This document shows positions 22,352 to 32,150 of a stretch of DNA of 64,000 nt, piece after piece (within the stretch, counting starts at the first letter, position 1; every line of letters begins with the position of its first letter). The position numbers and the translations under genes were made by a program. The stretch is from Neoarius graeffei (Eukaryota; Chordata; Actinopteri; Siluriformes; Ariidae). A model generated the notes under the pieces. The model was not told the DNA's origin and did not search any database. It worked only from the letters and a program-made list of their open reading frames with translations. The stretch is from the NCBI RefSeq assembly GCF_027579695.1, contig NC_083570.1, positions 99,956,963 to 100,020,962 on the forward strand, in the 5' to 3' direction.

Positions 22352-23439
22352 GTTACTAAAACTGAAAACGTAATTGAATAACACGTTAACTAAGAAATAA
22401 AGCAAGTTTAAAAATGACTTCAGTTCTCCTTTAACAAGAAGTTTTTAAACAATTGTATATTTCTAAACCACAAGAAAAAAAACTGGAGCATGATGAACTG
22501 TCCCAACTCTCCCTATCTGGACATTTAAAAAAAATCCTTAAATGTTTATTCCCCAGAATTTAAGTTTATAAATAATACTATATCTGGTAACTCTCGGCTA
22601 CACACTTTAATTCCTAACAAATCCCAAATTCACCAGCATACATTACACCATAGAATGGAGGTGGGTTGTAAAGTAGGAAATACAAGTTTTGGTTGATAAA
22701 ATATCGAACCGCACAAACCTTACTGCAGTGTCCAGGTTCATGACTCCAAAGGAAGTCGGTTACTCTCAAAGGCAACATCTAACTTCTGATGTCATCTAAA
22801 ACCTGATTAGTTGGCATTCATTTATGGGAATACAAACTGTCCCAAGTCTCCCCCCTCTCCCCTATTCCCCAAACATCCCCTTCTTAAACTTAAACCACGT
22901 TTTCAATTTGAATGTTTAGAAAAAGCAGCATTTTTGTTCTTGTCCACACAAAGCAGACATCCTAGTATCACCTGTGATGAATTTATTTATTAATGCATCA
23001 TCTGAGATCACCGGGGCAATTTGAGGACATGACACAGCCTAATGAAATAAAAAATAAAAAAAGAACAGTTTTACACTTTTTTATGCCTCTGCCACCTTAA
23101 TGTGCAGGAGGCATTATGTTTTCGGGTTGTCCATCTGTCCGTGCGTTTGTCCGTCCCGAAACTTTGTGAACGCGATATCTCAAAGGCTAATGAAAGGAAT
23201 TTCACCAAACTTTCACCATTTGTGCGCTTTGGGACAAACATGAACTGATTAGATTTTGAGGTTAAAAGGTCACAGGTCAAGATTACTGTGAGGTCAAATG
23301 TCCATCCCCAGACTTTGTGAACACCATATCTCAAAGACTAATGAAAGGAATTTCACCAACCTTTCACCATTTGTGCACTTTGGGACAAAGATGAAATGAT
23401 TCGATTTTGAGATCAAAAGGTCTAAGGTCAAGGTCACTA

Positions 23440-23886
23440 CCCCTTTTCCACCAAATCAGTTCACGGGCTGGTTCGGGGCCAGTGCTGGTGCTGGTTCACA
23501 ACTCATTCAACTTGCGAGCCAGCTGAGAACCAGTTTGCTTTTCCATAGCTCGGGGTGCTAAGGGGATCCACATCATTACGTCTCTGTATACATCAGTTAC
23601 GTCGCTGTATACGTCAGTTACGTCGCTGCGTTTGCATAAACTTTGGCGCGAACATCGAAGCAACAACAACACGGAGAAGAAGAAGCAGCAACAACAACAA
23701 CAACAATAATGAATGACTTTGCGTTTGTACAGCTGCTGCTTCTCGTCGCTTAAAAATGGCGACCTTTCGCGGTCTTGCTATTGTTGTTGGTCTTAACAAC
23801 TCCTTTGTCAGTGGAAGCAGAAAACCCGGTTCCAAACTAAGCACTGGCCCTGAACCAGCCCTGGAACTGCTTTGGTGGAAAAGGGG
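23440..23886 (+). mobile_element. MITE with CCCCTTTTCCACC ends, copy 1
   Basis: The inverted ends are CCCCTTTTCCACCAAATCAG and the complement of CCCCTTTTCCACCAAAGCAG. The interior has (AAC)n/(GAA)n triplet runs. It sits inside one unit of the tandem array. Its superfamily (PIF/Harbinger or hAT) is unresolved because the target duplication is unclear. Confidence 0.8.
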
Positions 23887-24044
23887 CATGTGAGGTCAAA
23901 TGTCTGTCCGAAAACCTTGTGAACACAATATCACCAAGGCAAATGAAAGGAATTTCACCAAACTTTCACCATTTGTGCATTTGGGGACAAAGATAAACTG
24001 ATTAGATTTTGAGGTTAAAAGGTCACAGGTCAAGATTACTGTTG

Positions 24045-24565
24045 CCCCTTTTCCACCAAAGCAGTTCCAGGGCTGGTTCGGGGCCAGTGCTTAGTTTGGA
24101 ACCAGGTTTTCTGTTTCCACTGACAAAGAACTGGCTCTGGGGCCAGAAAAACCGGTTCCAGGCTAGCACCAACTCTCTGCTGGGCCAGAGGAAAGAACCG
24201 CTTACATCAGTGGGGGGCGGGGGGGGGGGGCGGAGTTGTTAAGACCAACAACAATAGCAAGACCGCAAAAGGTCACCATTTTTAAGCGACGAGAAGCAGC
24301 AGCTGTACAAATGCGAAGTCATCCATTATTATTGTTGTTGTTGTTGCTGCTTCTTCTCCATGTTGTTGTTGCTTCGATGTTCGCGCCAAGGTTTATGCAA
24401 ACGCAGCGACGTAACTGACGTATACAGCGACGTAATGACGTGGCTCCCCTTAGCACCCCGAGCTATGGAAAAGCAAACTGGTTCTCAGCTGGCTCGCAAG
24501 TTGAACGAGTTGTGAACCAGCACCGGCCCCGAACCAGCCCTGGAACTGATTTGGTGGAAAAGGGG
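24045..24565 (-). mobile_element. MITE with CCCCTTTTCCACC ends, copy 2 (inverted)
   Basis: Same family as the copy at 23440 but in the opposite orientation, with a longer segment near one end (GGGGCCAGAAAAACCGGTTC) and a G run near 24220. It is likewise inserted in a unit of the tandem array. TGT flanks it on both sides, a possible 3-bp target duplication. Confidence 0.8.
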
Positions 24566-24949
24566 TATGTGAGGTCAAATGTCCATCCCCAAACTTTGTG
24601 AACACCATATCTCAAAGACTAATGAAAGGAATTTCACCAAACTTTCACCATTTGTGCACTTTGGGACAAAGATGAAATGATTAGATTTTGAGATCAAAAA
24701 GTCTAAGGTCAAGGTCACTGTGAGGTCAAATGTCTGTCCAAAAACTTGTGAACACAATATCTCCAAGGCAAATGAAAGGAATTTCACCAAACTTTCAGCA
24801 TTTGTGCATTTGGGGACAATGATAAACTGATTAGATTTTGAGGTTAAAAGGTCACAGGTCAAGACTACTGTGAGGTCAAATGTCCATCCCCAAATCACAA
24901 CTTAATAAGGCATGTAGTCTACCAGGCAGAGGCATCCCCATCGAGTTCT

Positions 24950-25493
24950 ATCTAGTTTTCCTTCTTCTTCTTCTTCTTCACGTGATCACACATGCGATAA
25001 ATTTGGTAGACAATATGCAAGAAAATGATGGTGCAGACAAGGACGCGTTATCCTAATGGGCTTCATGGGCAGCTGCCCAGGGCCTCGGCCACTAGGGGGC
25101 CTCGGAGGTAGCGAGATCGGAAAATATGAAACGATATTTTCAGAAGTTTTGATCATATTGATAACATTTTTGATGCATTTCGCCACCCGTAAGGAAGCCC
25201 ACCTTGTCCCGTCGCATAAATCACCCGTAATTGTCAATATGATCACTGTCCACCATGTCTTCACACGCTACGCCAGCTTGAGTTCAATGATTTAATTAAT
25301 GACTTCGCTTTCCAGAAAAGTAGGAAAGTGCCCTTGTAAGTTGACCCATGGCTGTCAAACTGAATGCGCAAAGCTGTGTGCCACTGCTGTTTGGGACATT
25401 ACGCGTGTGAAAGGATGAAATGTTTCACATAGCCGAACATTTTGAGATTTATTTCTGAGAAGCAAGATATTTTTCTTTCTTTGTAATTGCTCT
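24950..25493. other. Unassigned DNA, possible transposon remnant
   Basis: The phrase GCTGCCCAGGGCCTCGG (about 25070) recurs as TGCCCAGGGCCTCGG near 30382, just upstream of gdf9. No ORF has a recognisable domain. It may be a decayed DNA transposon. Confidence 0.35.
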
Positions 25494-25880
25494 GGGGCGG
25501 CACGGTGGTGTAGTGGTTAGCGCTGTCGCCTCACAGCAAGAAGGTCCTGGGTTCGAGCCCCGGGGCCGGCGAGGGCCTTTCTGTGTGGAGTTTGCATGTT
25601 CTCCCCGTGTCCGCGTGGGTTTCCTCCGGGTGCTCCGGTTTCCCCCACAGTCCAAAGACATGCAGGTTAGGTTAACTGGTGACTCTAAATTGACCGTAGG
25701 TGTGAATGTGAGTGTGAATGGTTGTCTGTGTCTATGTGTCAGCCCTGTGATGACCTGGCGACTTGTCCAGGGTGTACCCCGCCTTTCGCCCGTAGTCAGC
25801 TGGGATAGGCTCCAGCTTGCCTGCGACCCTGTAGAACAGGATAAAGCGGCTAGAGATAATGTGATGTGTGAATGTGTGAT
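25494..25880 (+). mobile_element. tRNA-derived SINE (family A)
   Basis: Complete, from the GGCGGCACGGTGG head to the GATAATGTGATG tail. It is flanked by the 11-bp duplication GTAATTGCTCT (25483-25493 and 25881-25891). A-box and B-box promoter elements are visible within the first 80 bp. Confidence 0.95.
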
Positions 25881-26013
25881 GTAATTGCTCTTTGCTTTCA
25901 CAAGTTAAAAGTCGCCTGGATTCCAAAACGAAAATGAACGGTTATATACCAAATGAATGTTCTTGTTCTGAATACTAAAGAAACTGTTGTAGGCCGAGGT
26001 TATGGGTTGTTTT

Positions 26014-26803
26014 ACAATCAGGGTACAAAGTTTGTGTCACAGAGGTCCAAAATTCAAATTGATTCAAACTGGTTCTTGTACCAGTTTTTAAGTGAAGGAC
26101 AAGTTAAAGAACAGATTTCAGGTAATTTTTTGACATGTGTGTATGGTAGTTTTGTGTAATCTGCTATAAGATAAAGAAGATAAAGTGTAGCTTTAAGCAG
26201 GGCTGGGAGAAACAAATGAAGTGATTCTCGGGGAGGACTTTTTTTTGACAATTCAGAATCCACTACTTCCATAGTGCTTTTAAATATAAGGCTGTAAGCT
26301 TTGTGTTAGTTGTCTCTAATATTTATGTCCCAATATCTTGACCACATTTTAGGATGAAAATAATCATTTTAGATATGTTATTTTATATTGAAAAATTAGC
26401 TGTCTCGGAGAGGACATTTTTTTTGACACAATTCCATACTAATTTGATCAAAATAGTCTGAAAACTTACTGGCATTCAACATTAAAACTTAACTATGTTT
26501 CCAATGATATGGAACCAAATGTGTTTTATGGTATAAAGAATGATTTAAGTGCATCCCTTTTGGAGCTACCTGTGGCCAAAAAAGCACTTTTTCTAAATGA
26601 CACGACTAATTTTGCTAAATATGACATATATTGCCATACATTCACCAAAAATAACGTTATCACCAATTTTTTTTGCATGGTAAATAGAGCTATCACAGGG
26701 CTACAATAAACAACCAAGTTTATTTAGTCAAGCCTTTTGATATTGAAGATAATAAGTGTTAAATGTGATTTTTAGCTTGTGTACCGTGATTGTAAAACAA
26801 CCC
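26014..26803 (+). mobile_element. MITE C, copy 1
   Basis: The ends are GGGTTGTTTTACAATCAGGG and its near-complement, about 23 bp long. It is 790 bp and AT-rich, with no transposase. A second copy in inverted orientation starts at 27020. Confidence 0.85.
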
Positions 26804-27920
26804 TCATGTTCTTGACATGTTGTTCATTGACTCACTCATTCAAAGGCTTCTTGAGGCTAAACTTTAGTTAACCAGACTTGTTAACCGTGATGTCTGATGG
26901 ATTTTTTCACCATGCAATTGCCTAGTTCACCATTGCTTTTTCTCGATTAAATAGGTGTTGATGGATATAAAGTTTTATCGTTCAATAGTATTTCTAATTG
27001 TGCCACTGTCATTATTTAAGGGTTGTTTTACAATCAGGGTACGCAAGCTAAAAATCACATTTAACACTTATTATCTTCAATATCAAAAGGCTTGACTAAA
27101 TAAACTTGGTTGTTTATTGTAGCCCTGTGATAGCTCTATTTACCATGCAAAAAAAAATTTGGTGATAACGTTATTTTTGGTGAATGTATGGCAATATATG
27201 TCATATTTAGCAAAATTACTCGTGCCATTTAGAAAAAGTGCTTTTTTGACCACAGGTAGCTCCAAAAGGGATGCACTTACATCATTCTTTATACCATAAA
27301 ACAAATATTTGGTTCCATATCACTGGAAACATAGTTAAGTTTTAATGTTGAATGCCAGTAAGTTTTCAGACTATTTTGATCAAATTAGTATGCAATTGTG
27401 TCAAAAAAAGTCCTCTCCAAGACAGCTAATTTTTCAATATAAAATAACATATCTAAAATGATTATTTTCATCCTAAAATGTGATCAAGATATTGGGACAT
27501 AAATATTAGAGACAACTAACACAAAGCTTACAGCCTTATATTTAAAAGCACTATGGAAGTAGTGGATTCTGAATTGTCAAAAAAAAACAAAAACGCTGTG
27601 TTCACACTTATACCGGTACGAAAGTGGTATAACTGTATCGATACAAAGTATACCAGTACAGTTCAGTGCATCTGTCCACACTAGCGAGAAATGTTTGCGG
27701 TTTTCTTTCACGGAAGTTGAAATGTGCGTGCGCGAAATGTTTCCGTGGTTACCGAGTAACTTCCTTCCTAGAATATGGCGGATGAAACAATGTGTGTGTG
27801 CTTTTTGTTGTCAATGTACAGTCTGTATTTCTGGTGGTCATTTATTCAGTCGAATCGTATAAAACGCGCGAGGCAGTTGAGAAAGAAACAAAGAAAATGA
27901 ATCTCCCTTTCCCCCCTCAC

Positions 27921-28381
27921 TTTCTCCCTCTTCCCTTCTCTTCCCCTCCCTTTCTCCCTCTTCCCTTCCCCTCCCTTTCTCCCTCTTCCCTTCCCCTCCC
28001 TTTCTCCCTCTTCCCTTCTCTTCCCCTCCCTTTCTCCCTCTTCCCTTCCCCTCCCTTTCTCCCTCTTCCCTTCTCTTCCCCTCCCTTTCTCCCTCTTCCC
28101 TTCCCCTCCCTTTCTCCCTCTTCCCTTCCCCTCCCTTTCTCCCTCTTCCCTTCCCCTCCCTTTCTCCCTCTTCCCTTCCCCTCCCTTTCTCCCTCTTCCC
28201 TTCCCCTCCCTTTCTCCCTCTTCCCTTCTCTTCCCCTCCCTTTCTCCCCCTTCCCTTTTCTTCCCCTCCCTTTCTCCCTCTTCTCTTCCCCTCCCTTTCT
28301 CCCTCTTCTCTTCCCCTCCCTTTCTCCCTCTTCCCTTCTCTTCCCCTCCCTCCCTCCCTCCCTCCCTCCCTCTCCCTTTCT
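27921..28381. repeat. Uninterrupted homopyrimidine minisatellite, ~460 bp
   Basis: No purine occurs on the plus strand over this span. Units of about 25-30 bp built from CCCTCCCTTTCTCCCTCTTC repeat about 16 times, with variants that insert TCTTC. Long Gly/Arg/Glu-rich or Pro/Leu/Ser-rich frames on both strands are artefacts of this tract. Confidence 0.95.
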
Positions 28382-28702
28382 CTGCTCCATGTAGCTCCAC
28401 GGTTGTTTTGAGCCATTTTGGCGTTTTATTTACAGCTGGAAAGCGCGTGCGTATTGTATTGTATGAATAACCCGGAAGACGTAGGAATGGTTCATTGCAC
28501 TTGCGCATTATATTTGTATCGATACAGAACCGCTTCATCTGTCCACACTACAGCGAAGCGCTACAGTACCGATGCTGTACCGGTACGAAACCCATACATT
28601 TGTGGGTTTCGTACCAATACAGTTATACCGCTACAGTACCGGTATAGTTGTTAGTGTGGACAGGTGTTGCGGTACGAAAGTAGTATCGTATTGGTACAAT
28701 AC

Positions 28703-28872
28703 GGGGGGTATACAGGGTATACAGGTTAATCAGGGTTAGTATATATGAGAGTTTTTTTCTTTGCTGTTTGTTTTAAACGGGGTAAAGCCTTTACAAAAAA
28801 CAAACAACAAAGAAAAAAACTCTCATATATACACACTAACCCTGATTAACCTGTATACCCTGTATACCCCCA
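28703..28872. repeat. ~170-bp near-perfect hairpin
   Basis: Arms of about 75 bp (GGTATACAGGGTATACAGG on the left, its complement at the right end) surround a loop of about 20 bp. They differ by one substitution and a small indel. It is either a tiny foldback transposon or the product of a local inverted duplication. Confidence 0.9.
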
Positions 28873-29252
28873 CATTTTGTATGCTGCTGAATCTGTCCTT
28901 TTTTCAGTAGCTTTGTATAAACAATAACCGCTAAATGTAATGCAATGTTATGTAAGGTGATCGCCTCGGCATTCTCATTGTGAAAAGTAAGTCACATGTA
29001 CATGGACTGGCATTTAATGTTGTATTTGTTCCTTTCTATTTGTTTTTTGTCTGTTCATATTCTTTTTGGGGGAGTAAAGTCAGTTTAAAAATGCCGTTAA
29101 ATGCATAGGCCTATAGGCCAAGTTTAATGACCTTGAGGTTATCAGAGGTCATATGTCGTTTTACAAATGAAAAATGAATTCAGCACCCAAACATTTAACA
29201 AACAAGGCCATTTGCTCACTTCATTAATCATTTTAGTACATTTCATTCCTTA

Positions 29253-29866
29253 GGCTGCTGGGCCATAGAAGGTTCACGCTGCACGCTGCATGCTGCACGC
29301 GTGTAAAGAAAAGTGGACAAACGTAGCATGACTTGCTCTGGGCCATAGAACGGCGTTCACGTTGCACGCTGCACACTTCACGCGTGAAGCGTGAAATGAA
29401 CATGCACACTTTTTTCTAGGCGTGAAGACGGAAATTCCAGTCAATGCATGCGGTCACCGCCGCGCCAGCCAATCAGAACGGGTCTAGGGAGATAACGCTA
29501 TGCTTTCAGGGGAAAACTTCAGAAAAAATATAATTGAATGGTATAATTGAAAAATAGTTCTTCATCGGGATTGTCAAGCAGATTATAGAATGTTCGGTGA
29601 AATTCACCACGGGGTTTCTCTCAGAAGGAAGTGTTCTCGGCTCCAAATTCTGTTCCTTTTTCTCTTCCTCTGTCTCAGTAAAAGCAGAATGAGGCAATCG
29701 TCGTCATCCGAAGAGTCCGTATTGTTGGTTACTCGGTCAAAGTAGAACAGATGCAACACGTGAACATCCAAGCATGAAGTTTAATGGCCCAGGGTCCGGT
29801 TCTTCACGTGAACGTGTAGCGTGCAGCGTGCAGCATGCAGCGTGAACCTTCTATGGCCCAGCAGCC
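29253..29866. mobile_element. TTA-flanked MITE (PIF/Harbinger-like)
   Basis: The ends are GGCTGCTGGGCCATAGAAGG and its complement, with about 50 bp of inverted repeat containing repeated CACGCTG/GCAGCGTG blocks. TTA flanks both sides (29250-29252 and 29867-29869), the usual PIF/Harbinger duplication. No transposase. Confidence 0.85.
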
Positions 29867-30286
29867 TTAGAAAGCTGGGGAAACTGGGTTCAGCTGAGAC
29901 GTTTACAGGCCCAAAGTTCAATGACCTCTAGAGGTCAACAGAGGTCAGATAGAGCTCGGCATATTGCAGATTTGAATTCGGCACACCCAAATTGACAAAA
30001 TAAGACTGTTTGCCGACTTTGTCTCAAAAATGCCTTTGGGTGTCACAATTCTGGATTTTGGTACCAGTCTACTAGTGTGGACAGGGTAAAAAGTCCTCTC
30101 CTAGAATCACTTCATTTGTTTCTCCCGGCCCTGCTTAATAGCAGATTACACAAAACTACCATACACACGTCAAAAAATGACCTGAAATCTGTTCTTTAAC
30201 TTGTCCTTCACTTAAAAACTGGTACAAGAACCAGTTTGAATCAATTTGAATTTTGGACCCCTGTGACACAAACTTTGTACCCTGAT

Positions 30287-30670
30287 TAGTTTCTGTGTCT
30301 AGTTAGACAGGCATGTCTGAGGGGGTGAATTTGCTGAGCGCAGTTGACAACAGGCGGGGGCGGGGCCTCGGGGGGGTGTCTGCCCAGGGCCTCGGCAAGG
30401 GTTAACGCGGGCCTGGGTGCAGACATTAAAAAGTGAAAGGCGCTTGCAGCTGAGGGTAATGGCGTGATGAGGGCTGAGGTGCGGTTTAATTGAGGGGTGT
30501 GTGGGTGTCGCGCGCGCACTCCCTCTCGTGTCCAGATGCTGAAGAAACGTCATGCACGCGCACCCGGTCTGAGATGATTACATACACCTGGCAGGTAAAG
30601 CGCGAGCGGAAGTGTGCGCCACCCGAGTATAGAGCAAAGAATGCGTTAAAGTTTGGCGCGTTTATTGATC
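30287..30670 (+). promoter_or_regulatory. gdf9: gdf9 5' flank with proximal E-box
   Basis: This is the only non-transposon DNA left between the upstream MITE and the start codon. It holds a G-rich stretch (about 30353-30378, GGCGGGGGCGGGGCC) and an E-box CACCTG at 30585-30590, about 80 bp before the ATG. E-boxes bound by the oocyte factor FIGLA are known in promoters of oocyte genes, so this site is a candidate. No convincing TATA box is seen. The transcription start is not determinable from sequence. Confidence 0.5.
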
Positions 30671-31010
30671 ATGGTTAAGGAAAGATGCGCGGTTTTTTAC
30701 CTCAACGCCCTTGTGTTCGTGCTGATGGGCGCCGAAGTGTCGGGTCTCTCGGACCCCGGTGCTGGAGCGCAGTCCGCCGAACACTTGGCGCATCACGGCA
30801 ACATTTTAAGCCCGTTATTGAAAGCCTTATCCGAGCACGAGCCGTGGGGGATTCACTTCCCGAGAGCTAGACCTGATTCCAGATACGTCCGGTTCATGAA
30901 AAGGCTTTACAGACTGTCTACAAAGCATGAGAGGAGCCACGAGGCGTCTCACCTTTACAACACGGTGCGCCTGATCACAGCACGGCAGGAGTGTCTGGAC
31001 CAGTGTGGAG
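30671..31010 (+). CDS. gdf9: Growth differentiation factor 9, exon 1
   Basis: The start is the ATG at 30671. In-frame DNA upstream has only a TTG, so a longer N terminus is not supported. Residues 1-25 (MVKERCAVFYLNALVFVLMG) form a signal peptide with a hydrophobic core. The rest is the first part of the propeptide (ILSPLLKALSEHEPWGIHFP, RYVRFMKRLYRLSTKHE), a pattern known from the GDF9 prodomain. The exon ends within a Gly-Glu codon context at AG|GTACAA, a good splice donor, leaving one base for the next codon (phase 1). It contributes 113 full codons. Transposon DNA ends about 385 bp upstream. Confidence 0.92.
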
Positions 31011-31185
31011 GTACAAACACAACAACCACACCCCACCCCACCTCACCTCACAGAGCTGTTCTGTGGAGCCAAAGTCTTGAAGGGGATTTTTCCATCTTGT
31101 GTGCACATGGTGATGGTGGTGGTTTTTCCAACAAGTTAACTTGTGTGCACAAGTTATTTAAGTAACTTCTGAATACTAGGGGAAG

Positions 31186-32150
31186 ACATAGCCTAAAGGC
31201 AGATTTGGGACCAAAAGGTTACTGGTTTGATTTCCCTGGACCAGCTGGAATGGCTGAAGTGCCCTTGAGCGAGGCACGGAACCCCCGGCTGCTCCTTGGT
31301 CTTGAGCGAGGCACGGAACCCCCGGCTGCTCCTTGGTCTTGAGCCAGGCACGGAACCCCCGGCTGCTCCTTGGTCTTGAGCCAGGCACGGAACCCCCGGC
31401 TGCTCCTTGGTCTTGAGCCAGGCACGGAACCCCCGGCTGCTCCTTGGTCTTGAGCCAGGCACGGAACCCCCGGCTGCTCCTTGGTCTTGAGCCAGGCACG
31501 GAACCCCCGGCTGCTCCTTGGTCTTGAGCCAGGCACGGAACCCCCGGCTGCTCCTTGGTCTTGAGCCAGGCACGGAACCCCCGGCTGCTCCTTGGTCTTG
31601 AGCCAGGCACGGAACCCCCGGCTGCTCCTTGGTCTTGAGCCAGGCACGGAACCCCCGGCTGCTCCTTGGTCTTGAGCCAGGCACGGAACCCCCGGCTGCT
31701 CCTTGGTCTTGAGCCAGGCACGGAACCCCCGGCTGCTCCTTGGTCTTGAGCCAGGCACGGAACCCCCGGCTGCTCCTTGGTCTTGAGCCAGGCACGGAAC
31801 CCCCGGCTGCTCCTTGGTCTTGAGCCAGGCACGGAACCCCCGGCTGCTCCTTGGTCTTGAGCCAGGCACGGAACCCCCGGCTGCTCCTTGGTCTTGAGCC
31901 AGGCACGGAACCCCCGGCTGCTCCTTGGTCTTGAGCCAGGCACGGAACCCCCGGCTGCTCCTTGGTCTTGAGCCAGGCACGGAACCCCCGGCTGCTCCTT
32001 GGTCTTGAGCCAGGCACGGAACCCCCGGCTGCTCCTTGGTCTTGAGCCAGGCACGGAACCCCCGGCTGCTGCCTAGGCTGCGCTGGGTACATTGTGCATC
32101 AGTCTGGATAAGAGCATCTGTCTGCTAAATGCCAGTAATGTAGTGTAATT
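31186..32150 (+). mobile_element. SINE family B expanded by an internal minisatellite
   Basis: The left part has GGGACCAAAAGGTTACTGG, GATTTCCCTGGACCAGC and GGCTGAAGTGCCCTTGAGC. The right part has CTGGATAAGAGCATCTG and AAATGCCAGTAATGTAG. Both match the copy at 46196-46358 in order. Between them a 37-bp piece of the SINE is repeated 22 times. Confidence 0.85.
31264..32077. repeat. 37-bp minisatellite, 22 copies
   Basis: The unit starts CTTGAGC(C/G)AGGCACGG and contains ACCCCCGGCTGCTCCTTGGT. The spacing is exactly 37 bp from 31264 to 32041. The first two units have GCGAGG and the others GCCAGG, with almost no further variation. Because 37 is not a multiple of three and no unit has stops, all minus-strand frames are open for nearly 300 codons. 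These are not genes. Confidence 0.97.

Larger units (their letters stand above)
16805..22430. mobile_element. TTAA-flanked MITE, copy 1, split by an LTR element
   Basis: The ends are AGGAGAACTGAAG and its complement. TTAA flanks both sides (16801-16804 and 22431-22434), as in piggyBac-type insertion. Its own sequence is 16805-17403 plus 22357-22430. The rest is an LTR retrotransposon. The uninterrupted copy at 62321-62993 (673 bp) confirms the limits and shows no transposase. Confidence 0.88.
15656..22863. mobile_element. Outer terminal-inverted-repeat element of a three-level nest
   Basis: AGGGGAGAGCAGGGAGACTT near 15656 pairs with the reverse complement of the stretch ending near 22863 (AAGTCTCCCCCCTCTCCCCT). 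Related motifs (GGGGAGACATGGGACA near 16540, TGTCCCAACTCTCCCT near 22498) recur internally near each end. No target duplication is certain. After removing the nested MITE and LTR element about 1.6 kb remains, including a simple-repeat-bearing retroposon fragment. Superfamily unknown. Confidence 0.6.
23083..24930. repeat. Tandem array of a ~145-150-bp unit, interrupted by two MITEs
   Basis: The unit includes GAAAGGAATTTCACCAAACT, ATTTGTGC..TTTGGGACAAA and AAGGTCACAGGTCAAG. Units start near 23150, 23300, 23890, 24580 and 24730. The first begins with GCAGGAGGCATTATGTTTTC, a start typical of a dispersed fish repeat. Open frames (for example 24575-24898 on the minus strand) arise because the unit length keeps frames open, and they are not taken as genes. 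Confidence 0.83.
27594..30086 (+). mobile_element. PIF/Harbinger-like non-autonomous element inside MITE C copy 2
   Basis: The ends are imperfect inverted repeats (GTTCACACTTATACCGGTAC against the complement of GGTACCAGTCTACTAGTGTG). A frame after 27792 gives VESYKTREAVEKETKK, which resembles the N terminus of fish Harbinger transposases (from memory) and then runs into a pyrimidine tract. Motifs like GTACCGGTA recur inside. It hosts a hairpin repeat and a smaller TTA-flanked MITE. Confidence 0.55.
27020..30286 (-). mobile_element. MITE C, copy 2 (inverted), opened by a 2.5-kb insertion
   Basis: Its left 570 bp match the right part of copy 1 in reverse complement. Its last 200 bp (30087-30286) match the left part of copy 1. 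The terminal repeat at the right end is cut short after GTACCCTGATTA. Everything between about 27594 and 30086 is foreign. The right end lies about 385 bp before the gdf9 start codon. Confidence 0.85.

Noticed and set aside
25513-25884. Recurrent ~75-125-residue frame (MQVRLTGDSKLTVGVNVSVN) seen at many loci on both strands
   Set aside because: It is the translated body of the family A SINE, which has no protein-coding role.
27792-28538. Pro/Leu/Ser-rich and Gly/Arg/Glu-rich open frames of 150-230 residues
   Set aside because: Translations of the homopyrimidine tract in several frames. Only the short stretch before the tract resembles a transposase.
30653-30670. Longer gdf9 N terminus (six extra residues)
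   Set aside because: The first codon of that frame is TTG. The first ATG is at 30671 and begins a proper signal peptide.
31176-32092. Three overlapping ~250-300-residue minus-strand open frames
   Set aside because: All come from the 37-bp minisatellite. The unit lacks stops and its length shifts the frame each time, so every frame stays open.
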